Assembly (NCBI GenBank): GCA_015852425.1
Contig: JAAAIG010000271.1
Span: forward strand, 1-15,919
Length of the DNA stretch: 15,919 nt
Source: Gryganskiella cystojenkinii
Taxonomy: Eukaryota; Mortierellomycota; Mortierellomycetes; Mortierellales; Mortierellaceae
Direction of reading: 5' to 3'
A model generated the notes under the pieces. It did no database searches, was not told where the DNA came from, and worked only from the letters and a program-made list of their open reading frames with translations. A program made the position numbers and the translations under genes. Below, piece by piece: positions 8,401-15,919 of the stretch (the stretch's first letter is position 1; the number at the start of each line of letters is the position of its first letter).

Positions 8401-9243
8401 ATGCCGACCGAGGATAGGGCTGAACAAACAAACGTCCTCACGATGGAGCAATTCAATAAAACACATCAACAACAACCATCACCCCCATTAAGGAAACGGA
8501 GTTTACCTTCTATCGACACCTCTCTTCCTCTTCCTTCTTCCTGTTTTTCGTCCTCCTCGGCTAGCACCATGTCAAATACCAGTAATAACAACAGTCGACC
8601 CCATACTCCCTCATCAACGAAAAAACCCCTCGTCTTCAAGAAGCCCACAAAACATGAATTCACCTGGTCCGAGCTCTCAAAGATAGTCGCCTCCAAGGAT
8701 CTCACACCCATGGGTCGTTCCGAGGTCGTCCAAGACTCTTACCAAAAAGCGATCAAGCGTCGTACCAAGAAATACGGCTCGCCCGATGAATATATCCGCC
8801 AAAAAATCCTCCATTGGCCTCCTGCTGACAAGTCCGATGCTGGCTCACCTTCGGACGGAAACGAATCTTCGGGATCCTCCTGTTCTTCATATTCCACGCC
8901 CCCCTCCTCGCCCACGGGTCCTGTGGATCCTTTAGAGATCGTTCTCAAGAAGAACGAGTTTCCTTACTCAGTCAAAAAGGGGATTGAACACTGGTTGATC
9001 TGGTCTCGTCATGCCCTTACGGACGAGGTCTGGATCCGTCGGTTTCTGGAAGAGAGATTGCCCGGACGGGATTACTTGTACTTTATCAACCCACCCGAGT
9101 TGAGGAGTGTGCCCTCGATCTTCCATGTCCAGGTCTTTACAAAGGGAGGAGGTGAAGTCCTGGATGAGGAGGATATGGAAATCAAGAAGGAGGAACAAGA
9201 AGCCACCGCCGCAGCAGTAGCCAAGTCCGCCGAGTCAGCATAG
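8401..9243 (+). CDS. GIG1: GIG1-like (N-acetylglucosamine-induced protein 1) DUF3605 protein
   Basis: Intronless gene for 280 residues. The family (DUF3605) is nearly confined to fungi and is named after a Candida albicans protein induced by GlcNAc; its biochemical activity is not established. Recognisable blocks: FTWSELSKIVASKDLTPMGRS (87-107), YGSPDEYIRQKILHW (125-139), then after a Ser/Gly-rich linker (142-172) NEFPYSVKKGIEHWLIWSRH (185-204) and YFINPPELRSVPSIFHVQVF (227-246). The FPY..GIEHW and NPP.LRSVP..FH motifs are diagnostic. The first 85 residues are Ser/Pro/Asn-rich and likely disordered, and the tail is Glu/Ala-rich. Later ATGs at codons 15 and 57 are possible starts, but the first ATG follows a good leader. 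It lies downstream of and parallel to the Rtg2-like gene. Confidence 0.88.
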   Translation: MPTEDRAEQTNVLTMEQFNKTHQQQPSPPLRKRSLPSIDTSLPLPSSCFSSSSASTMSNTSNNNSRPHTPSSTKKPLVFKKPTKHEFTWSELSKIVASKDLTPMGRSEVVQDSYQKAIKRRTKKYGSPDEYIRQKILHWPPADKSDAGSPSDGNESSGSSCSSYSTPPSSPTGPVDPLEIVLKKNEFPYSVKKGIEHWLIWSRHALTDEVWIRRFLEERLPGRDYLYFINPPELRSVPSIFHVQVFTKGGGEVLDEEDMEIKKEEQEATAAAVAKSAESA

Positions 9244-9894
9244 TTCTCCCTCGGGTCGGGGGGACAAAGCACAAAATCGGCATTGACGGGTGTATAACTC
9301 CCTATCTACGGATCGCGTTCGCAAACAGCGTGGTATCAGCTACAACATAGACAAAGAACGATCCCTTTTTTTTGGATGTCCCTGCCTCCTGTCTCTCCTT
9401 TTCTTCGCCCATGCAATAAACTGATGAGAAAAGAATCCCCAAAAATGAAAATGCCACGCCTTTTGGGAATAAGGGAGTGAGGGTCTTTCTCTCCTGTGGA
9501 AACACGAAAAGAATCACCCTTTGTTTTCTTTGTCATTTACTCATTCAATCATTGCTCCACTGCCCATTACGTTTGAACCAACATTCAACCTCGCATTCCC
9601 CCTCAATAACCAAGCAAGGTCGAATACGCATTACACAACCAACGAGCAACAACCCCACTCAAACACCCGCAGCTGAAAAACAAAAAGTAGAAAAAAGAAA
9701 GTTTGTTGCTATACTCATCCATTACATCACTCAAAAAAAGGCTCCCATTTTACTGCTTCCCTCGGACCTAGAGAGTAAGCCCCACAGAACAACCTTTTGG
9801 AGGCGGAGCACTGACATCAACGACATACAAAAGATATACCTGGGCTCAACCAACCATTTCTTCTGTCAAATCCCACGCAGCTGTGCATCCAACG
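9244..9894. other. Intergenic: GIG1 3' flank and CA-rich leader of the beta-helix gene
   Basis: 651 bp with no supportable gene. AATAAA at 9415-9420 is a good poly(A) signal for GIG1. From about 9540 on the plus strand becomes CA-rich (many CAAC/ACAACC), as in many fungal leaders. An open frame here has no ATG start and is low-complexity. Confidence 0.6.
9415..9420 (+). terminator. AATAAA poly(A) signal for GIG1
   Basis: Canonical hexamer 172 nt after the GIG1 stop codon on the coding strand. It is a predicted 3'-processing signal. Confidence 0.5.
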
Positions 9895-12800
9895 ATGCTC
9901 TTCGCAAAGACAATGACTAAAGGCGTCGTCGAACCTCCGAGACAAAGACGACAACGCGCGGGCCGCCTTTCCATGGTCACGACTGCATCTGGTGGAATTG
10001 CTCTGGCGATCGTTGCTGCAGTGATCACTCCAGGAGGAGCAACGGCCTTGGAATACTTTATGAGGAGCTTCCGGATCTTGGTGCTGACAGTGGCCGTCTT
10101 GACGGCTACCTTGATCCTGACGGGTTTGGTTTTTGCCTTGGCCCTGGCTTTTGCCTTGGTCCTGATACCCGAAAGTGCGACTGGTACCAACAGCAACAGA
10201 AACACCAACATCCGCTTTGACACTGCTGCAACGATCTCAACGCCAATGACGCCTGCGACCAAGACCAAGAACCCTAAAACAAACCCCTTTCACTCCAATA
10301 CTCTTGTCTCGGTTGAGAAGCAGAACAATAATACCTCACTGGACACCGACCACGAAAAGGCAACAGCAAAGCAATACGTCCAAAGTCACGAAAGGGACCC
10401 GCGCTCTAACACCTATTCATCAGAAAACGAAAAGTCGCACCTTCAACATTCCGAGGTTGTGACGCAGCATCCCAAGAACCATGTGGCGAATTCAGAGACT
10501 AATACGGACAGGGCGCTCTTATCCTCACCACGGCAAATATTGTTGGCACAGGAGCAACAGGCAGCCAAGTCACTACTATCCTACTCTTCTTCGACTTTTA
10601 CATCTACTTGGTCGCTGACGTATTCCTTCCCGACACCATCATCTTGGGCTATCACGCGGTCGTACTATGCCCGGATGTGGGAGCGAACACGCGCTCGAAT
10701 CCATCAGTGCTATCGGTACCGATCCTCGCCATCCTCTCAGGACTGGACTCATCCACCACAACCTTACAATCACCGTTACATTCGTTTCTGTGACAGACTG
10801 CCGTCGTCCTTGACCGTAAATCCAACGGTCAACACTGCCAGTGCGGACGACAAGCAGCAACAGGGCCCACTCCTTCCTCCAGACCCTCACGTAGAACAAC
10901 CTTACTTAAGCTGGTTACATCAAGATTCACCCCCGCCTGCATGGTCATCGATGATCTCTGCCCTCTCGTTTTCATCGCCCCCGAGAAGACTCGTTTGGGC
11001 CTTGGCGCTTTTCTTTTTGGTTGCTGTGACCACAGCAGAAGAGGCCCCTGTGGTTGCCACCACTTCTCCTAAAGAGTCTGCAAGAGCCGTGAATGTTGTT
11101 GCGATAGATCCGTTAAACTCCATATCTGATCAGCTTCTTACACCTTTGGTCGCGGGTGTGCCTCCCCCATCTTCACCCTCGGACCAGATCTCGCCCAAGG
11201 AGTTGACTTATATCGAACGACTCGAGACCGAGCGTAGCCAGCGACAAGGCTCCTTCTACCTGGAGCTCACACCTTCAGATATCGAACGAGCGACCGAGGG
11301 TGGTCCTAATGGCCATGTCCGGTACTCAGAGGAGCCTTTACCCTGGGAAATCATCGGTGTCGATGATGAAGATGAGGATGAAAACGGCGAAAATGGCTTG
11401 GATAATGAAGAGTTCTCGGTCCAAGATTGGTCCTCTCCACTGGGTGGTGCGTTCCGATACGAGGCCAATCGAGACGATGAGGAGGATGTGGAGGAAGAGT
11501 CCGGACAAGACTGGGATTATTATGACAATGAGGATGCAGGACAGAGACTTCGAGCCAAGAACCAGCAGAGGCAAAGGAGTCGTGTCGTTACCAAGGATCC
11601 CAAGAAACAGGCTGCCTTCAGAGCCTTCATGGCGGATAACGATGATGGATCGAGTACCGTGGACGGGTCCGAATTCGGCGTTGGAGACGTTGTCCGACTG
11701 GAGCTGACAGCGACGGATCCGTCATCTTTGCAGCCAAAAGTCGAGCCTATGAAAAAGGTCAGTCATGACTTGAAGGCAGAAGAACTCGAGCCTATGAAAG
11801 AGGTCAGTTATGACCTGAAGGCAGAAGAACTCGATCCTCAGGGTCGAGTCGAGGCGGACAAGGATCCGAATGTGAAGGAGAACATTGTCGAGAACATTGA
11901 GCCTCAGGTCTGGAATGCTGAAGGTGTCTCTCAGAACGGACTCAAGGGCATGAAAGAATATGTCGAGATCAACGCCACCACGGACCCATCTTCATCATCA
12001 TTATCATCCGAAACGACGGTAAAGAAGGACGCCACTGAACCCGAGTCGAAAGCGAGACAAGTCCCACCTAAGTTGGATCAGATCGATCTTATGAGACACG
12101 AGGCCGAGGTCGACTGGCTAAACGAACAAGACCTCATCCAAAAGGCATGGCGGTTGAAACATCACCGCAAGCACTTTGGTCGGTATCAAGAGCATGAAGA
12201 CGATCATGACGATGAAGAGGATGATGCTGAAGAGGACGATGAAGAGGAAGATTATGATAGAGATGATGATGAGGACGAGGACGACGAAGAACAACACCAA
12301 GATGATCTTTTGGTTGCCAAGTCAGTTGAGGACATGTTTCAAGACCACCTCTGGGATCTCCAACATGGTAAGGGACAAATGGACTCTTGGTGTTTGTACC
12401 GTTGTGTTTTTTTGACAATTATGCACCTTGATCACTGACCGTCGCGCTCTACTTTCTCATTGACTTACAATTTGTCGTTAGGTGGCTTGCATCCACTACA
12501 CTATGGTCCGAACAAGAAGACCCAACAGCGACCGGGCACGGGTCGTCTTGAAAAGCAAGATCAAGATGTCGATGGGACCGTGACTCCGGACGCGCACTCG
12601 ACCCAACCATACAGTAAAATCGTCTATCCAACCACAATCACGGACCCAGACTCGCCTCTCGGATACGTTGCGTATAACTATCAGGGAGATCGTATCATGG
12701 ATTTCAGTATGGTTGGTTGGAACGAGGGCAACACCGAACTCCCCGATCCCAGGTCTATTCCTGTGTTTGAGAATTTGTCGCCTCGCGACGGTGCAGACAG

Positions 12801-14319
12801 TGACCAGGACACAGGCGATGATTGGGAGAGGATCCAGAGTGCGCTGGATCGAGTCTCTCAAAAGACTGCTGTCAGTGTCCAGGACGGGACAGTGATCCCG
12901 ACGGGGGCTTTGGTGCTCACGCGAGGGGTTTACAGAATCTCAAAACCTCTGAACATCAGAAAGAGTGGCATCCTGTTAAGGGGTGACCCTGCTGGAGGTT
13001 CGAGAATTGTCTGTAAGTGGGAACCGACCGGTCCTCAGTACGCTATAGAGATCAAGTAAGTCTGTTTGATATGTCATCGAGTCAATTACTATACTTTGAT
13101 AAAAAAAAACCTGATTTTTATTTTCCGACCAAAATTATGTGACATGTTTAGTGGCGAGGAGGACGAGATGTTGGATGAGACACGGGTCCCAGTCGTTTCG
13201 GATTATACGCCAGTTGGGTCTTACTTCCTGGCCCTGGATCCGACCTTCCTCCCAGGAACGGGTCTCACAGTCGGTGACAAGGTCATCTTGAGCCGGATTG
13301 GCAACGATAGGTGGATTAGGGACATTGGCATGGACGACTTTGACTCGGACAAGAAGCGCGTCAAGCCGTGGAAAAAAATGCGAACACAAATGTACCGTAC
13401 CATCAAATCGCTCAACCCTCAGACCGGAATCGCTCAACTCGACGCGCCGTTACCGATCTCGATCCGACGTCATTATGGTGGTGGGTGGGTTACAAAATAC
13501 CAAGACAACAAGATCCGAGCTCTAGGGGTTCAGTTCTTAGATCTGGTATTTCCCAAGAACATTGGTCGCAAGATCGATGACATGTTGGACGAAGAGGGCC
13601 GAGGCAGTGACGATTATCGGTTCAGTCGCGAGATCTTTTCGAATTATGCGCTTCGGATAGATCAAGCGCAACATCTATATTTCAGCCATATCACCTCGGC
13701 ATTCTTTCACAATTTCGTCTCGACGGGTAAAAATGTGCACCATGTCACGATGGATTCGATCGTTCATTCATATCCCGAGGAGATGCTTTCGGGACAATCG
13801 GCTTTCCAACTCTCGGGTCAGCTGACGTTGATCAAGAACACGCTCTCCCAGGGATCGTTCCATTTCTTTGTCGATATCGATAAGGTCCCCGGTCCGAATG
13901 TTGTCCATCGAGTGCAAGCGATCAACGTCGGTAAGCCCTATCAACCCTTACCGCTCGATTTCGCGCCAGGCGATGTTGGACCGCATATGAAGTTTTGTAC
14001 GGGTATTCTTTTCGATCAAGTCGTGACGGACGGAACGATCGAGATTGTGAACCGAGGAGATATGGGTTCAGGCCAAGGGTACTCAGGCGCGAATTCCGTG
14101 GTCTGGAACTCGAGAGCTCGAGAGGGTATCCTGACGCATCGCGCGACCGGGTTTGAGAATTTTGTGATTGGAAGTGAGGAATTCGAGGCTAGAGATCGGA
14201 TGCCATGGGGATCTCATGGGTGGAAGGAACATCTGGGGAGCGAGGTGCTTCCCGGCAGTTTGTACATCCGTCAGTTGAATGATCGACTGGATAGGTTGGC
14301 ACGAGGGTGGCTTGCATGA
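9895..14319 (+). CDS. Large composite protein with hydrophobic N-terminus, acidic repeats and a C-terminal right-handed beta-helix (pectate-lyase-like) domain
   Basis: Exons 9895-12367, 12482-13055 and 13152-14319 (introns 114 and 96 nt; donors GTAAGG and GTAAGT, acceptors GTTAG and TTTAG; phases agree) give 1404 residues. In order: an Arg-rich start, hydrophobic segments at about 35-46 and 61-92, a Ser/Thr/Asn-rich region, a signal-peptide-like stretch RRLVWALALFFLVAVTTAEE (364-383) preceded by Met353 (ATG 10951), acidic disordered blocks (about 489-507, 765-804), two 15-residue repeats (617-646), then from about 937 the folded part. That starts DWERIQSALDRV, with ALVLTRGVYRISKPLNI and GILLRGDP, and later TVGDKVILSRI, YGGGWVTKY, NSVVWN and SLYIRQLNDRL. 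From memory this matches bacterial and fungal secreted beta-helix proteins related to pectate lyases; no catalytic activity can be assigned. An alternative start at 10951 would give a 1052-residue secreted protein. Fold call fairly sure, N-terminus unsure. Confidence 0.8.
10951..11034 (+). other. Internal start plus signal-peptide-like segment
   Basis: ATG at 10951 is in frame with the whole gene. It is followed by two Arg, a hydrophobic core of about 13 residues (LVWALALFFLVAV) and TTA-EE, the layout of a cleavable secretion signal with a small-residue cleavage site. Within the long model it would instead be an internal hydrophobic helix at residues 366-378. Confidence 0.55.
11743..11832 (+). 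repeat. Two tandem 45-bp coding repeats
   Basis: Copies 11743-11787 and 11788-11832 are adjacent, in frame and differ at only three positions (42 of 45 identical). They encode EPMKKVSHDLKAEEL and EPMKEVSYDLKAEEL in the disordered part of the beta-helix protein. All three differences change or keep single codons (K/E, H/Y, silent Leu), indicating a recent duplication. Confidence 0.92.
12187..12306 (+). repeat. GAT/GAG/GAC codon-rich tract coding an acidic run
   Basis: About 40 codons that are almost all Asp or Glu (residues about 765-804 of the beta-helix protein), broken by a few His, Tyr, Arg and Gln. At DNA level it is an imperfect GAN trinucleotide array. It lies just before the first intron and separates the disordered part from the folded domain. 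Confidence 0.8.
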
Positions 14320-14404
14320 AGGAAGATTAAGAAAGAAAGGAGGTGGGCTTGAGGAAGAAGAATCAAGAAAGACGACAAAGCAGGAGTCGCGCTGCGGAGT
14401 GACG

Positions 14405-14410
14405 AATAAA
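14405..14410 (+). terminator. AATAAA poly(A) signal for the beta-helix gene
   Basis: Canonical hexamer 86 nt after the stop codon at 14319, on the coding strand. Predicted from sequence and position. Confidence 0.55.
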
Positions 14411-14562
14411 CAAAGAACAAAATTCGCCACAATGAAACAAGCAGTGTACAGGGAAGCAGTTTGTGTTACCTCGGCGAACACGTTTCCCATCACCGCAGAC
14501 TTTTAGCTCAAAGAGCAAAAAAAGTACAAATGTACGAGATCTTTGTTAATACTGATGGTTGT

Positions 14563-14568
14563 TTTATT
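14563..14568 (-). terminator. AATAAA poly(A) signal for the GNAT gene
   Basis: The plus strand reads TTTATT, so the hexamer is on the minus strand, about 145 nt beyond the GNAT stop codon. Confidence 0.5.
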
Positions 14569-14711
14569 CTTGTAAAGAACGGCGTCAGCTGCGGCAATTA
14601 AAGGGCTGAGCCTTTGGAGAAGGATAAAAAGCCTTGCCTGATCGGCGATGAATGGGGTAAGGGGACGGGAGGTGCGCAGCATTAAAGCGATTCAGAGGGT
14701 TTCTTGGTGGA

Positions 14712-15698
14712 TTACAACTCGAGGACTGCGAACCAGAGGTGAAAATGCGCATCCAACTCTACGACCTTTTCCTTCTTGAATCCAAACTTTTCATAACCAG
14801 CAATAGCCTCTGTCTGGAAAAAGGTTGTCGAGAGCAACACCCGCTTAAATCCTTGGGCCTTTGCATGATCCCTCAATGTCTCGAGCATCATCTTGCCGAT
14901 CCCCAAGCGACGGTAATCTGGATGCACAGACATTCTTCTCAGTTCTGAATCCTTCTCGGATGGTGTCTGGAATGGCCCTCCGTTCGGGTTATTGATCTCG
15001 TGCATCTTTTGAACGTGAACCCTATGCGCGTAGAGGTCCTCGAGCGCGATACAACCGAGGATGACTTGAGGGTGGGATCTTAGACAAGCAACCCAGAACT
15101 GACTCCTATCCTTGAACGTCTTGTCGTTCTCCTTGGTCGGAGTCGATTTCTTGGGTTTGGGGGTATTGGTATCCTTGAGGGAAAGATCGGTTACAACGTC
15201 GTCCTTTTCTTGTTTGTTCTGATGGAGACGACCGGTTTGGTAATAACCTGAGATATCACCGAGATCATCCTTCAGAGACCTGTTCATATAGTCGCCTGTG
15301 CCTGTGTGAACGACCTTGTAGAGTCGGAACAATTGAACGGTGGTGACGATCATGGTGACGATCACCCATAGGAAGATAAACTGGCGGTTCAAGAACTTGA
15401 GGATCATGCCCTCGGCAGTTTCGGGCTGGAGAAGAGTCTCCTTGAGGATCTCGAGGTCTCGGATCGAGAAGGAAGAAGAGATCGAGAGAGAAGATCGGTA
15501 GGCGGTGAGACCGAGTTCGATCAGGGAAGTGTAAATGATGGACTGAGAGAGGATGGAAAGAATGTTTGAGGCGGACGTTGCTTTCTTTCGAAAGAGACGT
15601 CCGTCGATAGGCGAAAAACCAACCATGAGCATGCGGAGGACTTGGTCATAGTCTTGGTCGGTGTAGGGACGGATCAGGATTTCTGACTTGTCGATCAT
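14712..15698 (-). CDS. Membrane-anchored GNAT-family N-acetyltransferase (NAT8/camello-like)
   Basis: Intronless gene for 328 residues. GNAT enzymes transfer acetyl from acetyl-CoA to an amino group; the substrate here is unknown. Acetyl-CoA motif A is clear: ELRRMSVHPDYRRLGIGKMM (252-271), with the R263-x-x-G266-x-G268 pyrophosphate loop and the preceding beta-strand/turn. The C-terminal motif AIAGYEKFGFKK (298-309) follows. An N-terminal IRPYTDQDYDQVLRML block (9-24) is the usual first strand and helix. Hydrophobic segments at about 45-66 and 107-124 split the domain, as in NAT8-type enzymes of the ER/Golgi membrane, and a Lys/Asp/Thr-rich loop (150-198) follows. The ATG at 15698 is the first in frame; the open frame runs 30 nt further without ATG. 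Confidence 0.85.
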   Translation of the reverse strand: MIDKSEILIRPYTDQDYDQVLRMLMVGFSPIDGRLFRKKATSASNILSILSQSIIYTSLIELGLTAYRSSLSISSSFSIRDLEILKETLLQPETAEGMILKFLNRQFIFLWVIVTMIVTTVQLFRLYKVVHTGTGDYMNRSLKDDLGDISGYYQTGRLHQNKQEKDDVVTDLSLKDTNTPKPKKSTPTKENDKTFKDRSQFWVACLRSHPQVILGCIALEDLYAHRVHVQKMHEINNPNGGPFQTPSEKDSELRRMSVHPDYRRLGIGKMMLETLRDHAKAQGFKRVLLSTTFFQTEAIAGYEKFGFKKEKVVELDAHFHLWFAVLEL

Positions 15699-15919
15699 GG
15701 TGTTTTCTTCAGTTTTATGTGAAATCAATTGAGGAAGAAGGAGAAGGACGAGGGGGAAAAGAACGGGTATATTTACGAAGTCAGAGTGGATCGATTGAGC
15801 AGAGTGAACGGAAAGAAGAGGGGGGGAGTAGTGGAGAAGAAGAGAGGAGAAAGAAAGACGACAGTCAAAAATAAATATGAAGTGCGCGGTGCCTTGAAGG
15901 CGACTGACGAGGAGTCAGT
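15699..15919 (-). promoter_or_regulatory. Leader and proximal promoter of the GNAT gene
   Basis: Purine-rich on the plus strand (pyrimidine-rich in the coding sense), as expected for a fungal leader. TATA-like AT-rich patches occur on the minus strand near 15765 (AAATATACC) and near 15870 (ATATTTATT). No other gene is seen before the window ends. Confidence 0.4.

Larger units (their letters stand above)
14320..14711. other. Convergent intergenic region with two poly(A) signals
   Basis: 392 bp between the beta-helix gene (plus) and the GNAT gene (minus). It holds AATAAA on the plus strand (14405-14410) and on the minus strand (14563-14568), consistent with both genes ending here. A small palindrome GTACAAATGTAC is at 14524-14535. 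No gene is seen. Confidence 0.6.

Noticed and set aside
9883..9894. Upstream extension of the beta-helix gene to 9883
   Set aside because: The codon there is GTG; the first in-frame ATG is 9895, which suits a nuclear fungal gene.
9477..9920. 147-codon plus-strand frame before the beta-helix gene
   Set aside because: It opens with GTG, has no ATG of use, is low-complexity and overlaps the start of the better-supported gene.
9846..10268. 140-codon minus-strand frame opposite the hydrophobic N-terminus of the beta-helix gene
   Set aside because: Its Ala/Lys/Val-rich product is what the reverse of a repetitive hydrophobic coding stretch gives; no motif or promoter. It does slightly weaken confidence in the long N-terminal model.
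15699..15728. Ten-codon N-terminal extension of the GNAT gene
   Set aside because: It would start at TTG; the ATG at 15698 is the first proper start and directly precedes the conserved IRPYTDQD block.
1..15919. tRNA, rRNA, CRISPR, transposon or viral remnants
   Set aside because: GTTCGA-type matches (for example near 460 and 2171) lie within coding exons and lack an A-box and cloverleaf; no direct-repeat/spacer array, terminal inverted repeats, transposase or reverse-transcriptase motifs were seen.

Overview
The window looks like nuclear DNA of a filamentous fungus. The genes are eukaryotic, with mostly short spliceosomal introns (95-123 nt, one of 371 nt), GTAAG/GTAAAT-type donors, T-rich stretches before TTAG/CAG/TAG acceptors and AATAAA-type 3' signals. 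The set of families (RES-complex RRM protein, IZH/PAQR membrane protein, Rtg2-type Ppx/GppA protein, GlcNAc-induced protein 1/DUF3605) is fungal. Base composition, gene architecture and CA- or CT-rich leaders suggest an early-diverging lineage such as Mortierellomycotina. That placement is an inference from style, not a proof.

Layout, left to right. 1-1048 (minus): a four-exon gene for the RBMX2/Ist3 (Snu17) splicing factor, cut by the left edge inside an Ala-Gly-Gly repeat. Its promoter holds a perfect inverted pair of CACGTG boxes. 1432-3227 (minus): a two-exon seven-transmembrane PAQR/IZH protein with a long helical N-terminal extension. 3228-4569: a 1.3-kb divergent promoter region. 4570-7197 (plus): an intronless, enlarged Rtg2-like protein. 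7198-8400: a 1.2-kb non-coding stretch. 8401-9243 (plus): a GIG1/DUF3605 protein. 9895-14319 (plus): a three-exon gene for a 1404-residue composite protein, with hydrophobic N-terminus, an internal signal-peptide-like segment, acidic disordered repeats and a C-terminal right-handed beta-helix domain. 14712-15698 (minus): a membrane-anchored GNAT acetyltransferase, convergent with the previous gene.

I see no single pathway or mobile island. The genes cover pre-mRNA splicing, lipid/zinc-linked membrane signalling, mitochondrial retrograde or nutrient signalling, an amino-sugar response, a probably exported beta-helix protein and an acetyltransferase. Rtg2, GIG1 and the beta-helix protein lie in tandem and could all relate to carbon or cell-wall sugar status, but that is only suggestive.

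The most unusual object is the composite beta-helix gene, whose first 352 codons are open but precede what looks like a second, canonical secretion start. Also worth checking: a 5-nt first coding exon in the splicing-factor gene, a PAQR intron that stays open in frame right up to its own acceptor, and the paired CACGTG boxes. I found no tRNA, rRNA, CRISPR array, transposon or viral remnant.
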